From Symsagittifera roscoffensis (taxonomy: Eukaryota; Xenacoelomorpha; Acoela; Convolutidae), in contig NC_087067.1 of assembly GCF_963678635.1 (NCBI RefSeq), forward strand, positions 16,815,018 to 16,879,017: 64,000 nt of DNA. Reading direction: 5' to 3'. Position numbers and translations under genes: made by a program. Under the pieces are notes generated by a model. The model worked only from the letters and a program-made list of their open reading frames with translations. It made no database searches and was not told where the DNA came from. This document shows positions 54,958 to 64,000 of the stretch, in pieces. How positions within the stretch are numbered: position 1 is the first letter of the stretch; every line of letters begins with the position of its first letter.

Positions 54958-56357
54958 CTTGTTATAGCATATGATATGGAGAAAAAAATTGCTTATCTCT
55001 TGTTTCTCAAATGTCATGATTATTTAGCAAGATGGCCAAAGGGACAAAGTTTACAAAAATTGAATTAACTCAATCAGAAAACTAAAAATATAATGTTTTC
55101 AATTATTCCCGCAAAATTTAATTATTGCAAACCTACGGATAGCATTTAATTACTGAATGCAATCCAAACACCCAAAAATTTAATTTTGAGTGTCATTTTG
55201 GCAATTTTTTACTGGGTTTTATCAACTAAACGAAGCCACTAAGTTTTTTTAAGGCCTCTATTTTTTTTAAATCGCTCATTAAAAAACTTGAAAAACATTT
55301 TTGATACACTATTCTTTAGCACCTGGAACGCTGGTGCTCATGCTTTTGACCTCATTAGTTCAATTAAACCCCCCAAGATTATGTGCAATTACGATTGTAA
55401 ATTTAAAAAAAAACGCACGCCTTTTTGCTTTACGTTTTCATTTTTAGTCTGACTGTCACATTCTGCTATTGATTAAAAATTAATTGCAGTTTTGAAAAAA
55501 TGAAAAGCGAGGACTTCAATGATTTACTGATTCATCAATTTGTTGCGTTTTTTCAACGATTTATTTAGATTTTTGTTTCGACTATTCTCGAAGGAACTAA
55601 AGCGTAATGTCCGTTTCTAAAAAAAAATTCTTGTCAATTTTGGCTAAATCAATTTAAATTTGTGGGGTCAAATGGGGTACAAGTAAATCCTTGTAATAAC
55701 AACTCTAAAAAAATGTCTCAGTTTAGAGAAAAACTGGTCAGAGTAAATAGGGCTTTCATACAAAATTAGACGTAAAATGAAGAGAAGCTGACCTTCCACT
55801 ACAATGTTAACATTATGTTAGTGTTAGGGTTATTAGAGATGTTACTTCTCATTCTCGCAGTTTTCACCTAATTTAGTCCTCCTGTACTCAAAAAATACGG
55901 GAACTTTTTGAATTCTTTTTCTCAAATCAGTGTGGTCGAAAGATTTTGGGCAATCTGCGCAGCAACCGTAATGCTTTAATGACTAACAAAGAGACCTTAA
56001 ACGGGCCGTTTAGTTTAATATCCGCCTCTCCTAACTGATGGAAAACGGAAACTAGATATTCATCATCATGAAACATCGTCGATTTTACTAATAAATGAAG
56101 GAAAGGTAGCCAGAGCGTAGAATTAACTTAGAAAATTGCAAACATGCAACCGTTAGTTAAAAACAGATTTGTCTGAAATAATGGTTCATGATGGTTCATG
56201 TCTCGAGTGAAATTCATGTAGAGAGAAAAAGGCTAAGAAAAATAGAGAGAAGAAAATTTTTGAGGCTAAATTAGGTGTCATAGAGATTAAACTAGCTCAC
56301 TCATCGTATCTTGTTATGTTCGTTAAACCATCTGTCAATCAATTAACCTTACACCGG
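54958..56357. other. AT-rich spacer, possibly intronic
   Basis: No ORF or repeat recognised. It lies between the putative exons at 54.6-54.96 kb and the Gypsy element at 56,358. Confidence 0.35.
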
Positions 56358-56505
56358 TGCTAGACACAATTGACAGGTACTAACTTTCGGAGCGCTTCGC
56401 AACTTTTGGTAAACTCCTAATTTAGTTGTTGCTAATGATCTTGATTGAATACAGTTGTTTATTAAGATTGGAATTTAACGTTACGGAAATAGCTTTTTCA
56501 ATATG
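56358..56505 (+). repeat. Left LTR of the short Gypsy element
   Basis: Begins with TG and aligns to 60,164-60,312 with about 15-20 differences. Shared strings include GATTGAATACAGTTGTT and TTAACGTTACGGAAATAGC. Confidence 0.82.
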
Positions 56506-56943
56506 ACCCAGCCAGCAGGATAAGGTGGGGGAAAACCCATTAAGAATTACGTCTTTTTGGTAACCGAAATGCGTGGAACCACCCATGCTGTGCGAATTTT
56601 GGCTCAACTGTTTCCAGTGGAGGATGATAACAAAACACTCAATAAATCCGAAAATTATTTAATTTGCAAGTACTCCCAACGCGACACAGATTGCAGCGGA
56701 TGTGGATGGGAAACCACGATTGGAATCAGAACAAACATTGATATCCAACTTATACTTGTGCCTCGGAGAAAAAGGGCAAGATGAGTTACACTAGCGGAAA
56801 CCACATTCGGACTTGGCGGCTACGAGGTATCCGCGGCTGCTGGACGCGATGGAAGGGGAATTAAAGAAAGAACGGAATGAGACAGATCCAAGGGAGAGGA
56901 CTATTCGGAGAAGGAGTAAATGCGAACGATCGCAGATGCTAGA

Positions 56944-57066
56944 ATTGTGACAGACCAGGTTTCACTAGGGAACATATAAGCGAGTGTGCCGCAAAAGGAG
57001 CGACATGTAATTTCGGCATGAAGGTCGGCCATTTTGAACGGACGTTCCGTGCTAAATGTGGAAACC
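56944..57066 (+). pseudogene. gag: Gag nucleocapsid: two zinc knuckles, degenerate
   Basis: The frame reads NCDRPGFTREHISECAAKG, then ATCNFGMKVGHFERTFRAKCG. The layout is that of a tandem CCHC pair, but a knuckle histidine (first) and two cysteines (second) are replaced, so zinc binding is lost. Confidence 0.75.
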
Positions 57067-57312
57067 GAGGACGAAAATCAGTTGGAATGATTCAGGGACA
57101 GGAGGATCATGACCATGACGATCAGGAAGGCATTGAGATGACATGTCACAACACGAGAGTTCGGTATGATGGGTATGGACTATACACCCACACCGACACG
57201 GCAACAGCATTCGTGGGATTCAGACTAGATCTGGGGATTATCTATTTATATCGATTAGATCGAAAAGTAAAAAAAATTGCGAGTCACAGGCGCTAAACTA
57301 CCACAGGCGCTA

Positions 57313-57636
57313 AACTACCTTGTCAACGGGAAAAAGACAAGTGTATCGATCGATAACGGTTTGCCAAGTTCTATTTTTACAACCTGAGAGCTGAACAGAA
57401 CATTGGGCACCGCAGGAGTCAGTCTATGCAATTTTGCATCGGAGGACCCGGTTTTCCGTGATTACGGAAATAATCCGCTAAGCTTAATGGGGACCACTAA
57501 AGTGCAGTTGGCATCGAACGGCTGGGAGACGATAGCGGTCCTCAAGGTGATTGAAGAAAACCGCCCATCAAAAATCGGACGAGACTTGATGGCTGAATTG
57601 GGGCTCCTGTTAAATCAGAAGGCACCAGGGGAGTAG
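57313..57636 (+). pseudogene. pol: Protease region of the short Gypsy element
   Basis: VNGKKTSVSIDNGLPSSIF places DNG (57352-57360) where the protease needs D-T/S-G, so the active-site loop is altered. A later open frame to 57636 (LSLMGTTKVQLASNGW, then IGRDLMAELGL) is the protease C-terminal part with the IGRD block. Confidence 0.7.
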
Positions 57637-57859
57637 GTGATGGCAATTCACGAGGAAAATGCCGAAGGAGATAACAAACTGGACCAATGGAATTAATATT
57701 TTAGCAAGCAGTTTTCGAATCTCTTTACACGGGTCGGTAAAATCTGGAATTATAAGGTGCAGGCAGAACTTTTTAAATCCCTCTTACCTATTCAGCAAAA
57801 AGGTAGGCGCGTACCAATAACGTTACAAGAGAAAGTAGATGGGGAAATATCCAAAATGT

Positions 57860-58420
57860 TACCCCAGGAGCACATAGAAAAACTGCACGACTGTTCGGAT
57901 TGATACTTTGTCTCTCCAATAGTGATTACGGTACAGAACGACGGTTCAGTAAAATTAACACTTGAGGCTCGTGAATTAAATGAACAAGTTAAAAATCATA
58001 AATATCAGATGCCCAAAATGGAGGAACTTATGGCCATTGTCGGTCAATTGATTAGCGAAACAAAATCTATAGATATTTATTTTTCAACTATGGACTTAAC
58101 ATACACCTATGGTCAACTGCCACTCAGCCCGGAAACTAGCGTACAACGTATTTTTTTGTTAATTGGGGAAAGTCGACGGGAACGTATCGATTCAAATTTA
58201 TGCCGCCGAAATTTCAAAGAGTGATGGATTTCTTTTTTCGGAGTTTGCACAGGCACACGCTTTTTGATGACATTTTAATTACAACAAAGGATCGGAAATA
58301 GAACACATTTCAACGGCCGAGAAAATACTTACAAAGCTAGACAAAGACAAAAGGGCGTTAAAATTGTCAAAAAATTCCAGTTTGCGCAACGAGAATGTGA
58401 ATGGCTCGGGCATAAAATCA
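57860..58420 (+). pseudogene. pol: Reverse transcriptase of the short Gypsy element, broken
   Basis: YFVSPIVITVQNDGSVKLTL, then STMDLTYTYGQLPLSPETS, then KFQRVMDFFF and LFDDILITTKD give the RT order. The catalytic box reads FDD without the full Y/F-x-D-D context, and stops and shifts occur around 58,225 and 58,300. The connection region continues brokenly to about 58,640. Confidence 0.8.
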
Positions 58421-58659
58421 CCGCAACAGGTATAACCCCTTTAGTTCGGAACACAGCACCAATCGACGCACTTGAACCGCCGCTCACCCTGTCGCAACTT
58501 AAATCGTTTTGTGGGATCGATCCACAATTGGCATAAGCCGGCGCTTGCAGAATCTTCGGCGCCATTACGCCCATTACCTGGGCGGAAAAACGAACACGTA
58601 TGAACACCGAATTGCCAGGCGGCATTCGAGAACTTAAAAAACCAAGTAGGAAACATTGT

Positions 58660-59040
58660 GGAACTAAAACATTTTGATGTCCACAAGGTTATTCGAATAG
58701 TGTGTGACACAAGCCATAACGGATTGTGAGCCGTATTAGAACAACGCGGCTCGGAAGGGTGGCGGCCGATTTCATTCGCGTCGCGTTATCTGAATGACGC
58801 CGAAAAACGCTATTCAACAAACAAACTGGAAATGCTAGCGGTGGTGTAGGAAGCGGAACATTTCCGGAATTATGTACTGGGACGGACTTTTCTAGTTATC
58901 ACTGACCATAGGGCGCTGGTAAGAAAAACAAAACAAAGTTCAGCCGTTTAACAAGATGATTAGATAGGTTAAATCCATTTGATTTCCGCGTAGAACATAA
59001 ACCGGGGGCTAAAATCTGCTTGGCATTTTACTTATCCGGA
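58660..59040 (+). pseudogene. pol: RNase H of the short Gypsy element, broken
   Basis: VCDTSHNGL, a stop, then AVLEQRGSEGWRPISFASRY, then NKLEMLAVV, a stop, then EAEHFRNYVLGR and VITDHRAL. The order and motifs are those of Ty3-type RNase H; two nonsense codons are visible. Confidence 0.8.
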
Positions 59041-59849
59041 AATCCAAACAGTTTAGTTAAGCCAGTTTCAACTTATGATAGTATGTTCACCTTGGCGATA
59101 ATAAATGCAATACGTAAAACCTTCGGATTTTCAAAAACTGATATATCCGGAGGACCGGAAATAAAACATCAATATGCCTCAATTAAACAGGTCTTAACCA
59201 ATAAGGACGTAATATGCAAATTTCGTAAAATAAAACGACCGATAAGGGGCGATGTGGAATGCGAAAACAATTCAGCCGATCAGAAGGGTACAATTTGCAT
59301 TCGCTGACGGCCACTCGACAAAAACTTAAAAATAGTTGGAGCTATTATTAACTCAAAAGACGGCAGTAAGTTTTTTTAAAGAACATTCAAACCACATGGA
59401 GAAGGCATTTAGAAAGATCAATAATTTTTTGGAGAGGCACCCGAGTATTGATACAAGTGAAAGTGGAGACACTGAAGTGAACGAGCTGGACGGAGAAACC
59501 CGATTGCAGGCAATAACTACGGAAACTACAACAACAAATATGAATACGGTACTATTTATACCTTCCGCGTTCAAAGGTGAAACTTTTCTTGCGGTGTACC
59601 CAAAAAATTGCATCATTTCGATAGTCCCTCGTAACTGTGAAGTAGTCCAGAAGAATACCGTTCTTCTGAAAATATTCAATTTAAGATTCATCGAATCACA
59701 AAACGCCTCAGACCCACAACTACAAACAATTTACGAAATGGTGAAAGCGAAGGATCCGGAAATTCAACAAAAAGTGGACAATTTGATGCGTTATTACAGT
59801 CTGTTAACAATTTCCACGTACGCAATAACGTTCTATGGATAGACGATAA

Positions 59850-60163
59850 ACTAGTCAGCAACAATACCCTGCATAAAGCCATAAATAACAAACTACACTA
59901 CTATCATCACGGGAAAACAAATATGTTCACGGCCGCTAAAATTATTTGGTTCCCTTACATACATCGAAACATTGCGGCGATGGCAGAAAACTGCAGGGAG
60001 TACACCGTGGTGAGTAAGAATCTTAAAAATATGTGTAGTGAAGGAGAGTTAGGTACTATTCCAGAATCAAAAGAACCAAATTAATCGTTAAAGTTAGACT
60101 TCTGGGGACCTTTAATTACTTAAATGAGTCTACAAAAACGTCATTGTAGCCGTCGATCGATTC
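59850..60163 (+). pseudogene. pol: Integrase N-terminal finger and start of core, truncated
   Basis: HYYHHGKTNMF, then WFPYIHRNIAAMAENCREYT is the HHCC finger with the last cysteine replaced by tyrosine. It is followed by LKLDFWGPL, the start of the catalytic core with the first catalytic Asp. The sequence ends in VDRF at 60,163, directly against the right LTR. Confidence 0.75.
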
Positions 60164-60312
60164 TGCTAGACACAATTGACAGGTACTAGCCTTCGGAGCG
60201 CTTTACCACCTTTGGTGAACTCTTAATTTAGTAGTCGCTCATCATCTGGATTGAATACAGTTGTTCATTAAGATTGGCAATTAACGTTACGGAAATAGCG
60301 TTTGCAACATAG
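60164..60312 (+). repeat. Right LTR of the short Gypsy element
   Basis: Direct repeat of 56,358-56,505. The base just before it belongs to the integrase reading, not to a polypurine tract. Confidence 0.82.
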
Positions 60313-60430
60313 GTGAATGAAATTCTGTTAAAACTTATTTCATCGGAGCCTCTAAAACGCTTACTACAAATTCCCCGAAATACATCATCAAAATGTCAGG
60401 CTAATTTATTCTGAAATGCATTTTTCTTAC

Positions 60431-60466
60431 CTGATACAGAGAGGCTCGCCTGCTTTCGACTTCGAC
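60431..60466 (-). CDS. Putative 36-bp host micro-exon
   Basis: Minus strand. Acceptor ...ACTTATGACAG, donor CAG|GTAAGA. It encodes RSRKQASLSVS between split codons, phase 1 at both ends, which matches the phase left by the exon at 61,368-61,565 (split codon A|GT). RKQAS resembles a basophilic kinase site, which is inference only. The acceptor's pyrimidine tract is weak. Confidence 0.42.
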
Positions 60467-61367
60467 CTGTCATAAGTACACAACTTTTACTCATTTTTTT
60501 TTTCTTGAAACAAGAATTCAAAGTTATTTGAAGCTGTACCTTTAGTGACATTCAACTGAACTAGACGTCCGACTTGCATCGAACTTCCATATTGACATGA
60601 GAAAAGTCCGCTGTCATCTAAACACCATAAAAAAGATTATTTATCATTCGGTTCTACTTAACCATCTCCCTACTTTCAAACAAGGCGTGGGAAATGTTCA
60701 GAAGATTAAGTTAGCCTAACTTTCGACCAGCCCGAATGCAACAAAAATAAAAATTGTAAAAGAAAGCTTCAAGACGAAATTAATTTTTTTAAGTTAGAGG
60801 GGTGTAGATTTTTTCGTGGATAGCATAGGGGGATTTTTTTGTAACTAGGTCCTATCATTCAACACCAATCAACTCAAAACTTGGTCGAATAAACGGCATA
60901 AAAACACTGATTATGGGAAAGAGGATACCGTATATAGATGCACCCTCTTATCTTCCCCCCCCCCCCCCCCGATAATATTACAACTACTCGTTTTTAAATT
61001 TCGAAGCATTTCATAACGATTCAGGTATGTTTAGGTAAAATTGAAGGTTCTTTAAAAGTGTGGCACAAACTGACTATGAACTTTGGTGGTTGTACTAGTT
61101 TTTTTTGACACTTGGGAATTTTTGACTCAAGGGGGTAGTAGAAGTGAGCTGTTATTTGTTTTATTTAAGTATTTTAGTGAACATTTTTTGCAGAAAATTT
61201 TTGTGAGCATTTTTAATTATAAAAATTTATTTTTAGAGAACGTTTTAGTTTTTGTTGATGTGTTTACAACTCAGAAAAACTCTTTGCGACGTACCGTAGC
61301 TCAACCAAGCATTCATTTTACATGTAATAGAAATACTCGCCGCTAAGAAATTAGAGTAAATGCTTAC
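60467..61367. other. Putative intron; no gene seen
   Basis: AT-rich. Includes a 16-base C run at 60,955-60,970. Confidence 0.4.
60955..60970. repeat. C16 homopolymer
   Basis: Sixteen consecutive C bases in AT-rich surroundings. This may be an assembly-sensitive site. Confidence 0.95.
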
Positions 61368-61565
61368 TTGTTCTCAAGTTAGATATTCTCAAGTTGCCAT
61401 AACTCGAGTAGTCGGGAGTCTGTTGTCCCGTCTGTCCATCCATGATGCTGTATCTCTGTCTGATGTCTTCAGTTGTGTACTGGTTGAACTTGGCTGGCAT
61501 ACTGGGGAAGGAGTTCAGAATGTTCTTGTCTACTTCCTGGCCAGCTATGTTGCCGATAAACTCAA
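61368..61565 (-). CDS. Putative host-gene exon
   Basis: Minus strand, 198 bases, bounded by a strong acceptor (TTGTTTTTTCACTAG) and a strong donor (ACAA|GTAAGCA). It is open in a single frame with phase 1 on both sides and encodes about 65 residues: FIGNIAGQEVDKNILNSF, then PAKFNQYTTEDIRQRYSIMD and TPDYSSYGNLRI. The exon is clearly richer in G and C than its surroundings, and its residue use is protein-like. I do not recognise the protein. Together with the micro-exon at 60,431-60,466 it is the best evidence for a native gene in this window. Confidence 0.68.
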
Positions 61566-64000
61566 CTAGTGAAAAAACAAACTCAAAGCGCGTCATCAAC
61601 AACCCTTGCCTTACCTTCCTCAAGGAAACGTCTAGAACCTTTGCTAGAAAAAAGAGTTTCGAAGTTTTTGAATTTTCCGATATTTTTGACAAATTCTTGG
61701 AAAGTTTTGACCAATAAGTTGAATTTATTCGCGCGCACCTTCCCTTTGCACTTAGTGTACATTGGTGACAAAGACGCTTTAGGGCAAATTCAAGGGTTGT
61801 TCGATGAAATGAGAGAAGAAAAATATCACCAAACAGAGGTCAGAGGGATGTCATTTGGGTGGTCAAGGGTTGAACTCCTCTGCGGAAGGCGATACCCCCG
61901 GTCTGACCCAAAACCGAATACTGAGCAACGTATATGGCTCCGCCTTCATAAAGGGCTGATCGCACAATGGTCAAAAATATATTAACTCATTATTCTAGTA
62001 ACGCGTTCTTTTTTCAACAATAATGGCTAAAAACATTCAACAATTATGGCTAAAAACATCCGATAAAAACTTGATAACTACACATCACCAAGAACACGAT
62101 AAATCTAATCCTAATAGATATCGCAAAACATGAAAAAAAAGAAGTTCACATGCTTCGAAATGACGAGAGAGGAGGCGAAGCTCGAAAGTCTACAAATTTG
62201 CTAATTTTGCGGTCTGTCTCGATAAAATCTTAAACTACGGGGCTAGGTCTTTTACCAAACCGACCGTTTACCTGACCGAACTTTTACCTGACCATAATAC
62301 AAAGTTTCAATTCAGATCAGTTTAAATTAGTGGAAGATTTGAAAAGAAAGCAGTTAGAACAAACGAAAACTTCGCTGAGGAACCGATAAATTATTGTCTT
62401 TGACCAGACTAAACGGCTTCTTTACTTCTGTCAATTACATTAGTTTATCGAGTCTGATAACAGGTCCATGTTATAACTTTTCTGGTAAAAGATCAGTCTG
62501 TTAAAAAGTCGGTCCCCATAAAATTTATGATTATAATCCACTGAAATAAGATTGAAGGAATATAATTTATTATAATTTATTGCCCTAAAAGTCAATTTTT
62601 AATCAATTTTTGAAATAATATAGATTATAATAGAAAAAAATCCATTATTTTTCTCAAAAAAAAATTGTTTTATGATCCTTATTTAGTCTAAAAAAATGGT
62701 TTCTTTCTTAAACAAAAAAAGCATTGCAATAAAAGAAAGTCGAAAAAAAGAACCAAGTACAGTAAAAAAAATCCAATCAAAAAATCAAAAATGCCAAAAA
62801 TTAGATCTAGCTAAACAGATAAACCTGGATTTGAAACGAAAAACATGCCAAGATGAAGTCTTTTATAAAGATGAAAAAAAGACTTACAAACTGATTAAAT
62901 ACATTCATGTACCCCACGCGCACTTCGAACGAGGCAAAAAGAGGGCACAAAAATGCGTTTTTTAAATTCCAAGAAAAGAAAAAAGAAAAAAAATGTTTTT
63001 GCAAAATTAGTTTTTTACGAGGACGAAAATCTAGTACCAGGTTGCAACATTGTCAAATTGTCAAAAACGCCAAAAATGAGAATGTGTATGACAAGTTTGC
63101 TTGAATTTGCTTGAACGAGTCAACTTGTATTCGACCCGCACTCCATCTAGGACATGGGTTGCTGAGGTGGGAGAGGGATCGCCATATTTGAACAATAGAT
63201 TTCATTAAAAACCTTTTACCGTATATACTCTACATGCAAGCCAGAACTTTTATTGACATTAACTAATTTGTAATGCAATCTCCACTTATCCTATTTCAAA
63301 ATAAAAATGTTTTATACCAAAATTTTTGAAGTTACCCGATTTTGAAAATCTGGCAAAAAACTGTTTTATAGGAGGGTAGATGTTGGATTGACATGGGGTT
63401 TTGTCTTTTACTAACCTAGACTCCCTCAAGTTTGGATAATCATTTTAATTTTTCCTGACATTATTACCTTTTGGCAAAAAAATCATAATATATTTTTAAA
63501 TTAAATGCGAGGGATAATTTTGAAAGCGTCAAATAAATTGTATTCGTTTTGTTTTCTATAAAAATGTTGTGATTTGAACGGATTATAAATCGGGACTTAT
63601 ATTCAATTAATTTTTGTATGAAGTTTAGTTATAAGTGTAAAATAATCCATTAATTTCTCCTCAGTCTAAGTGCTCACTAGGGTAGCACACAAATTTTGGT
63701 CTGTAATTTTTTTTCGAGGAAGCTAAAAATCGTGTGGAAAACAATCAATTCTATGCCACTGTTTTTTTTTACTTTTTCAGAGTTTGTTTTTTTCAGAGAA
63801 AGATTGAAGCTTTATCTATTAATTTCAGGAAAGCACGTTAATATTTTTCCGGATATTTTGGTCAGATGTCTTTTTTGCTACTCAAAAACTACCAGTTGTT
63901 GCATTTAGAGTTTTTGCATACTGCCATATGATTTAGTGTTTGTTTTGAAAACAATTGATGAATTTTTTTTTAATGAAAAAAAAAATAACGAGATTTTTTG
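61566..64000. other. No gene supported
   Basis: A GC-richer patch at about 61,740-61,980 is open on both strands, with no recognised content. It could be a further exon or an old repeat. The rest is AT-rich and A-rich, with short lysine-rich or phenylalanine-rich frames that are composition artefacts. Confidence 0.4.

Larger units (their letters stand above)
56358..60312 (+). mobile_element. Decayed Gypsy-type LTR retrotransposon with very short LTRs
   Basis: Two direct repeats of about 148 bases, both starting TGCTAGACACAATTGACAGG, bound about 3.7 kb of internal sequence. Inside, all on the plus strand, are gag zinc knuckles, protease, RT, RNase H, the integrase zinc finger and the start of the integrase core. 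Nearly every domain is broken by stops or shifts. Integrase is cut off at 60,163, where the right repeat begins, so most of the core and the polypurine tract are missing. If the neighbouring minus-strand exons are one gene, this element sits in its intron in antisense. Confidence 0.88.

Noticed and set aside
61740-61985. GC-richer patch as a further exon or tRNA-derived SINE
   Set aside because: Both strands are open and a GGTTGAACTCC string recalls a B box, but no A box or splice pair could be placed.

Overview
This window reads as AT-rich DNA from an invertebrate animal. The evidence is the transposon content (Ty3-type LTR elements, LINE-type elements with a PHD finger and a restriction-like endonuclease, and an APE-type LINE), the short GT-AG introns that can be inferred on the minus strand, and the long gene-poor AT-rich stretches. 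I cannot name the phylum. Nothing looks prokaryotic, and I found no rRNA, tRNA or CRISPR array. Layout: about 1-21,030 is one very large degraded Ty3/Gypsy-like retroelement, all on the plus strand. Its base composition is clearly less AT-rich than everything to its right. About 22,560-24,995 is a minus-strand LINE-type element. About 25,000-41,200 is a nested mosaic of non-coding repeats and foldback elements around an orphan endonuclease fragment. About 41,200-42,930 is a wrecked APE-type LINE. About 43,000-56,350 is mostly AT-rich sequence with no recognisable gene, apart from two putative host exons near 54.6-54.96 kb. A small decayed Gypsy element with very short LTRs lies at 56,358-60,312, and two putative host exons on the minus strand follow at 60.4 and 61.4 kb. 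The part of greatest interest is the giant element. Its first half (2,440-11,669) carries gag (two CCHC knuckles), aspartic protease, reverse transcriptase, RNase H, a long linker with an acidic repeat, integrase with a D,D35E core and a GPY/F-type tail, and then a macro-like (ADP-ribose-binding type) domain. After a 475-base non-coding gap comes a second block of about 8.8 kb (12,145-20,987). This reads as one reading frame of roughly 2,946 codons broken only by three single-base frameshifts. It contains a coiled coil, an SGNH/GDSL hydrolase domain with a complete set of catalytic motifs, a second SGNH-like domain that has lost them, and about 1,900 residues that match nothing I recognise. 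A purine-rich tract follows it, as expected before a 3' LTR, but I could not find a convincing LTR pair. How the parts would have worked together: gag-protease-RT-RNase H-integrase is a normal Ty3 replication module. The macro domain and the SGNH-bearing mega-ORF are cargo of unknown role, and no signal peptide or membrane anchor marks the mega-ORF as an envelope. All gag-pol parts carry stops or frameshifts, so this copy is dead. The mega-ORF has frameshifts but no in-frame nonsense codons.
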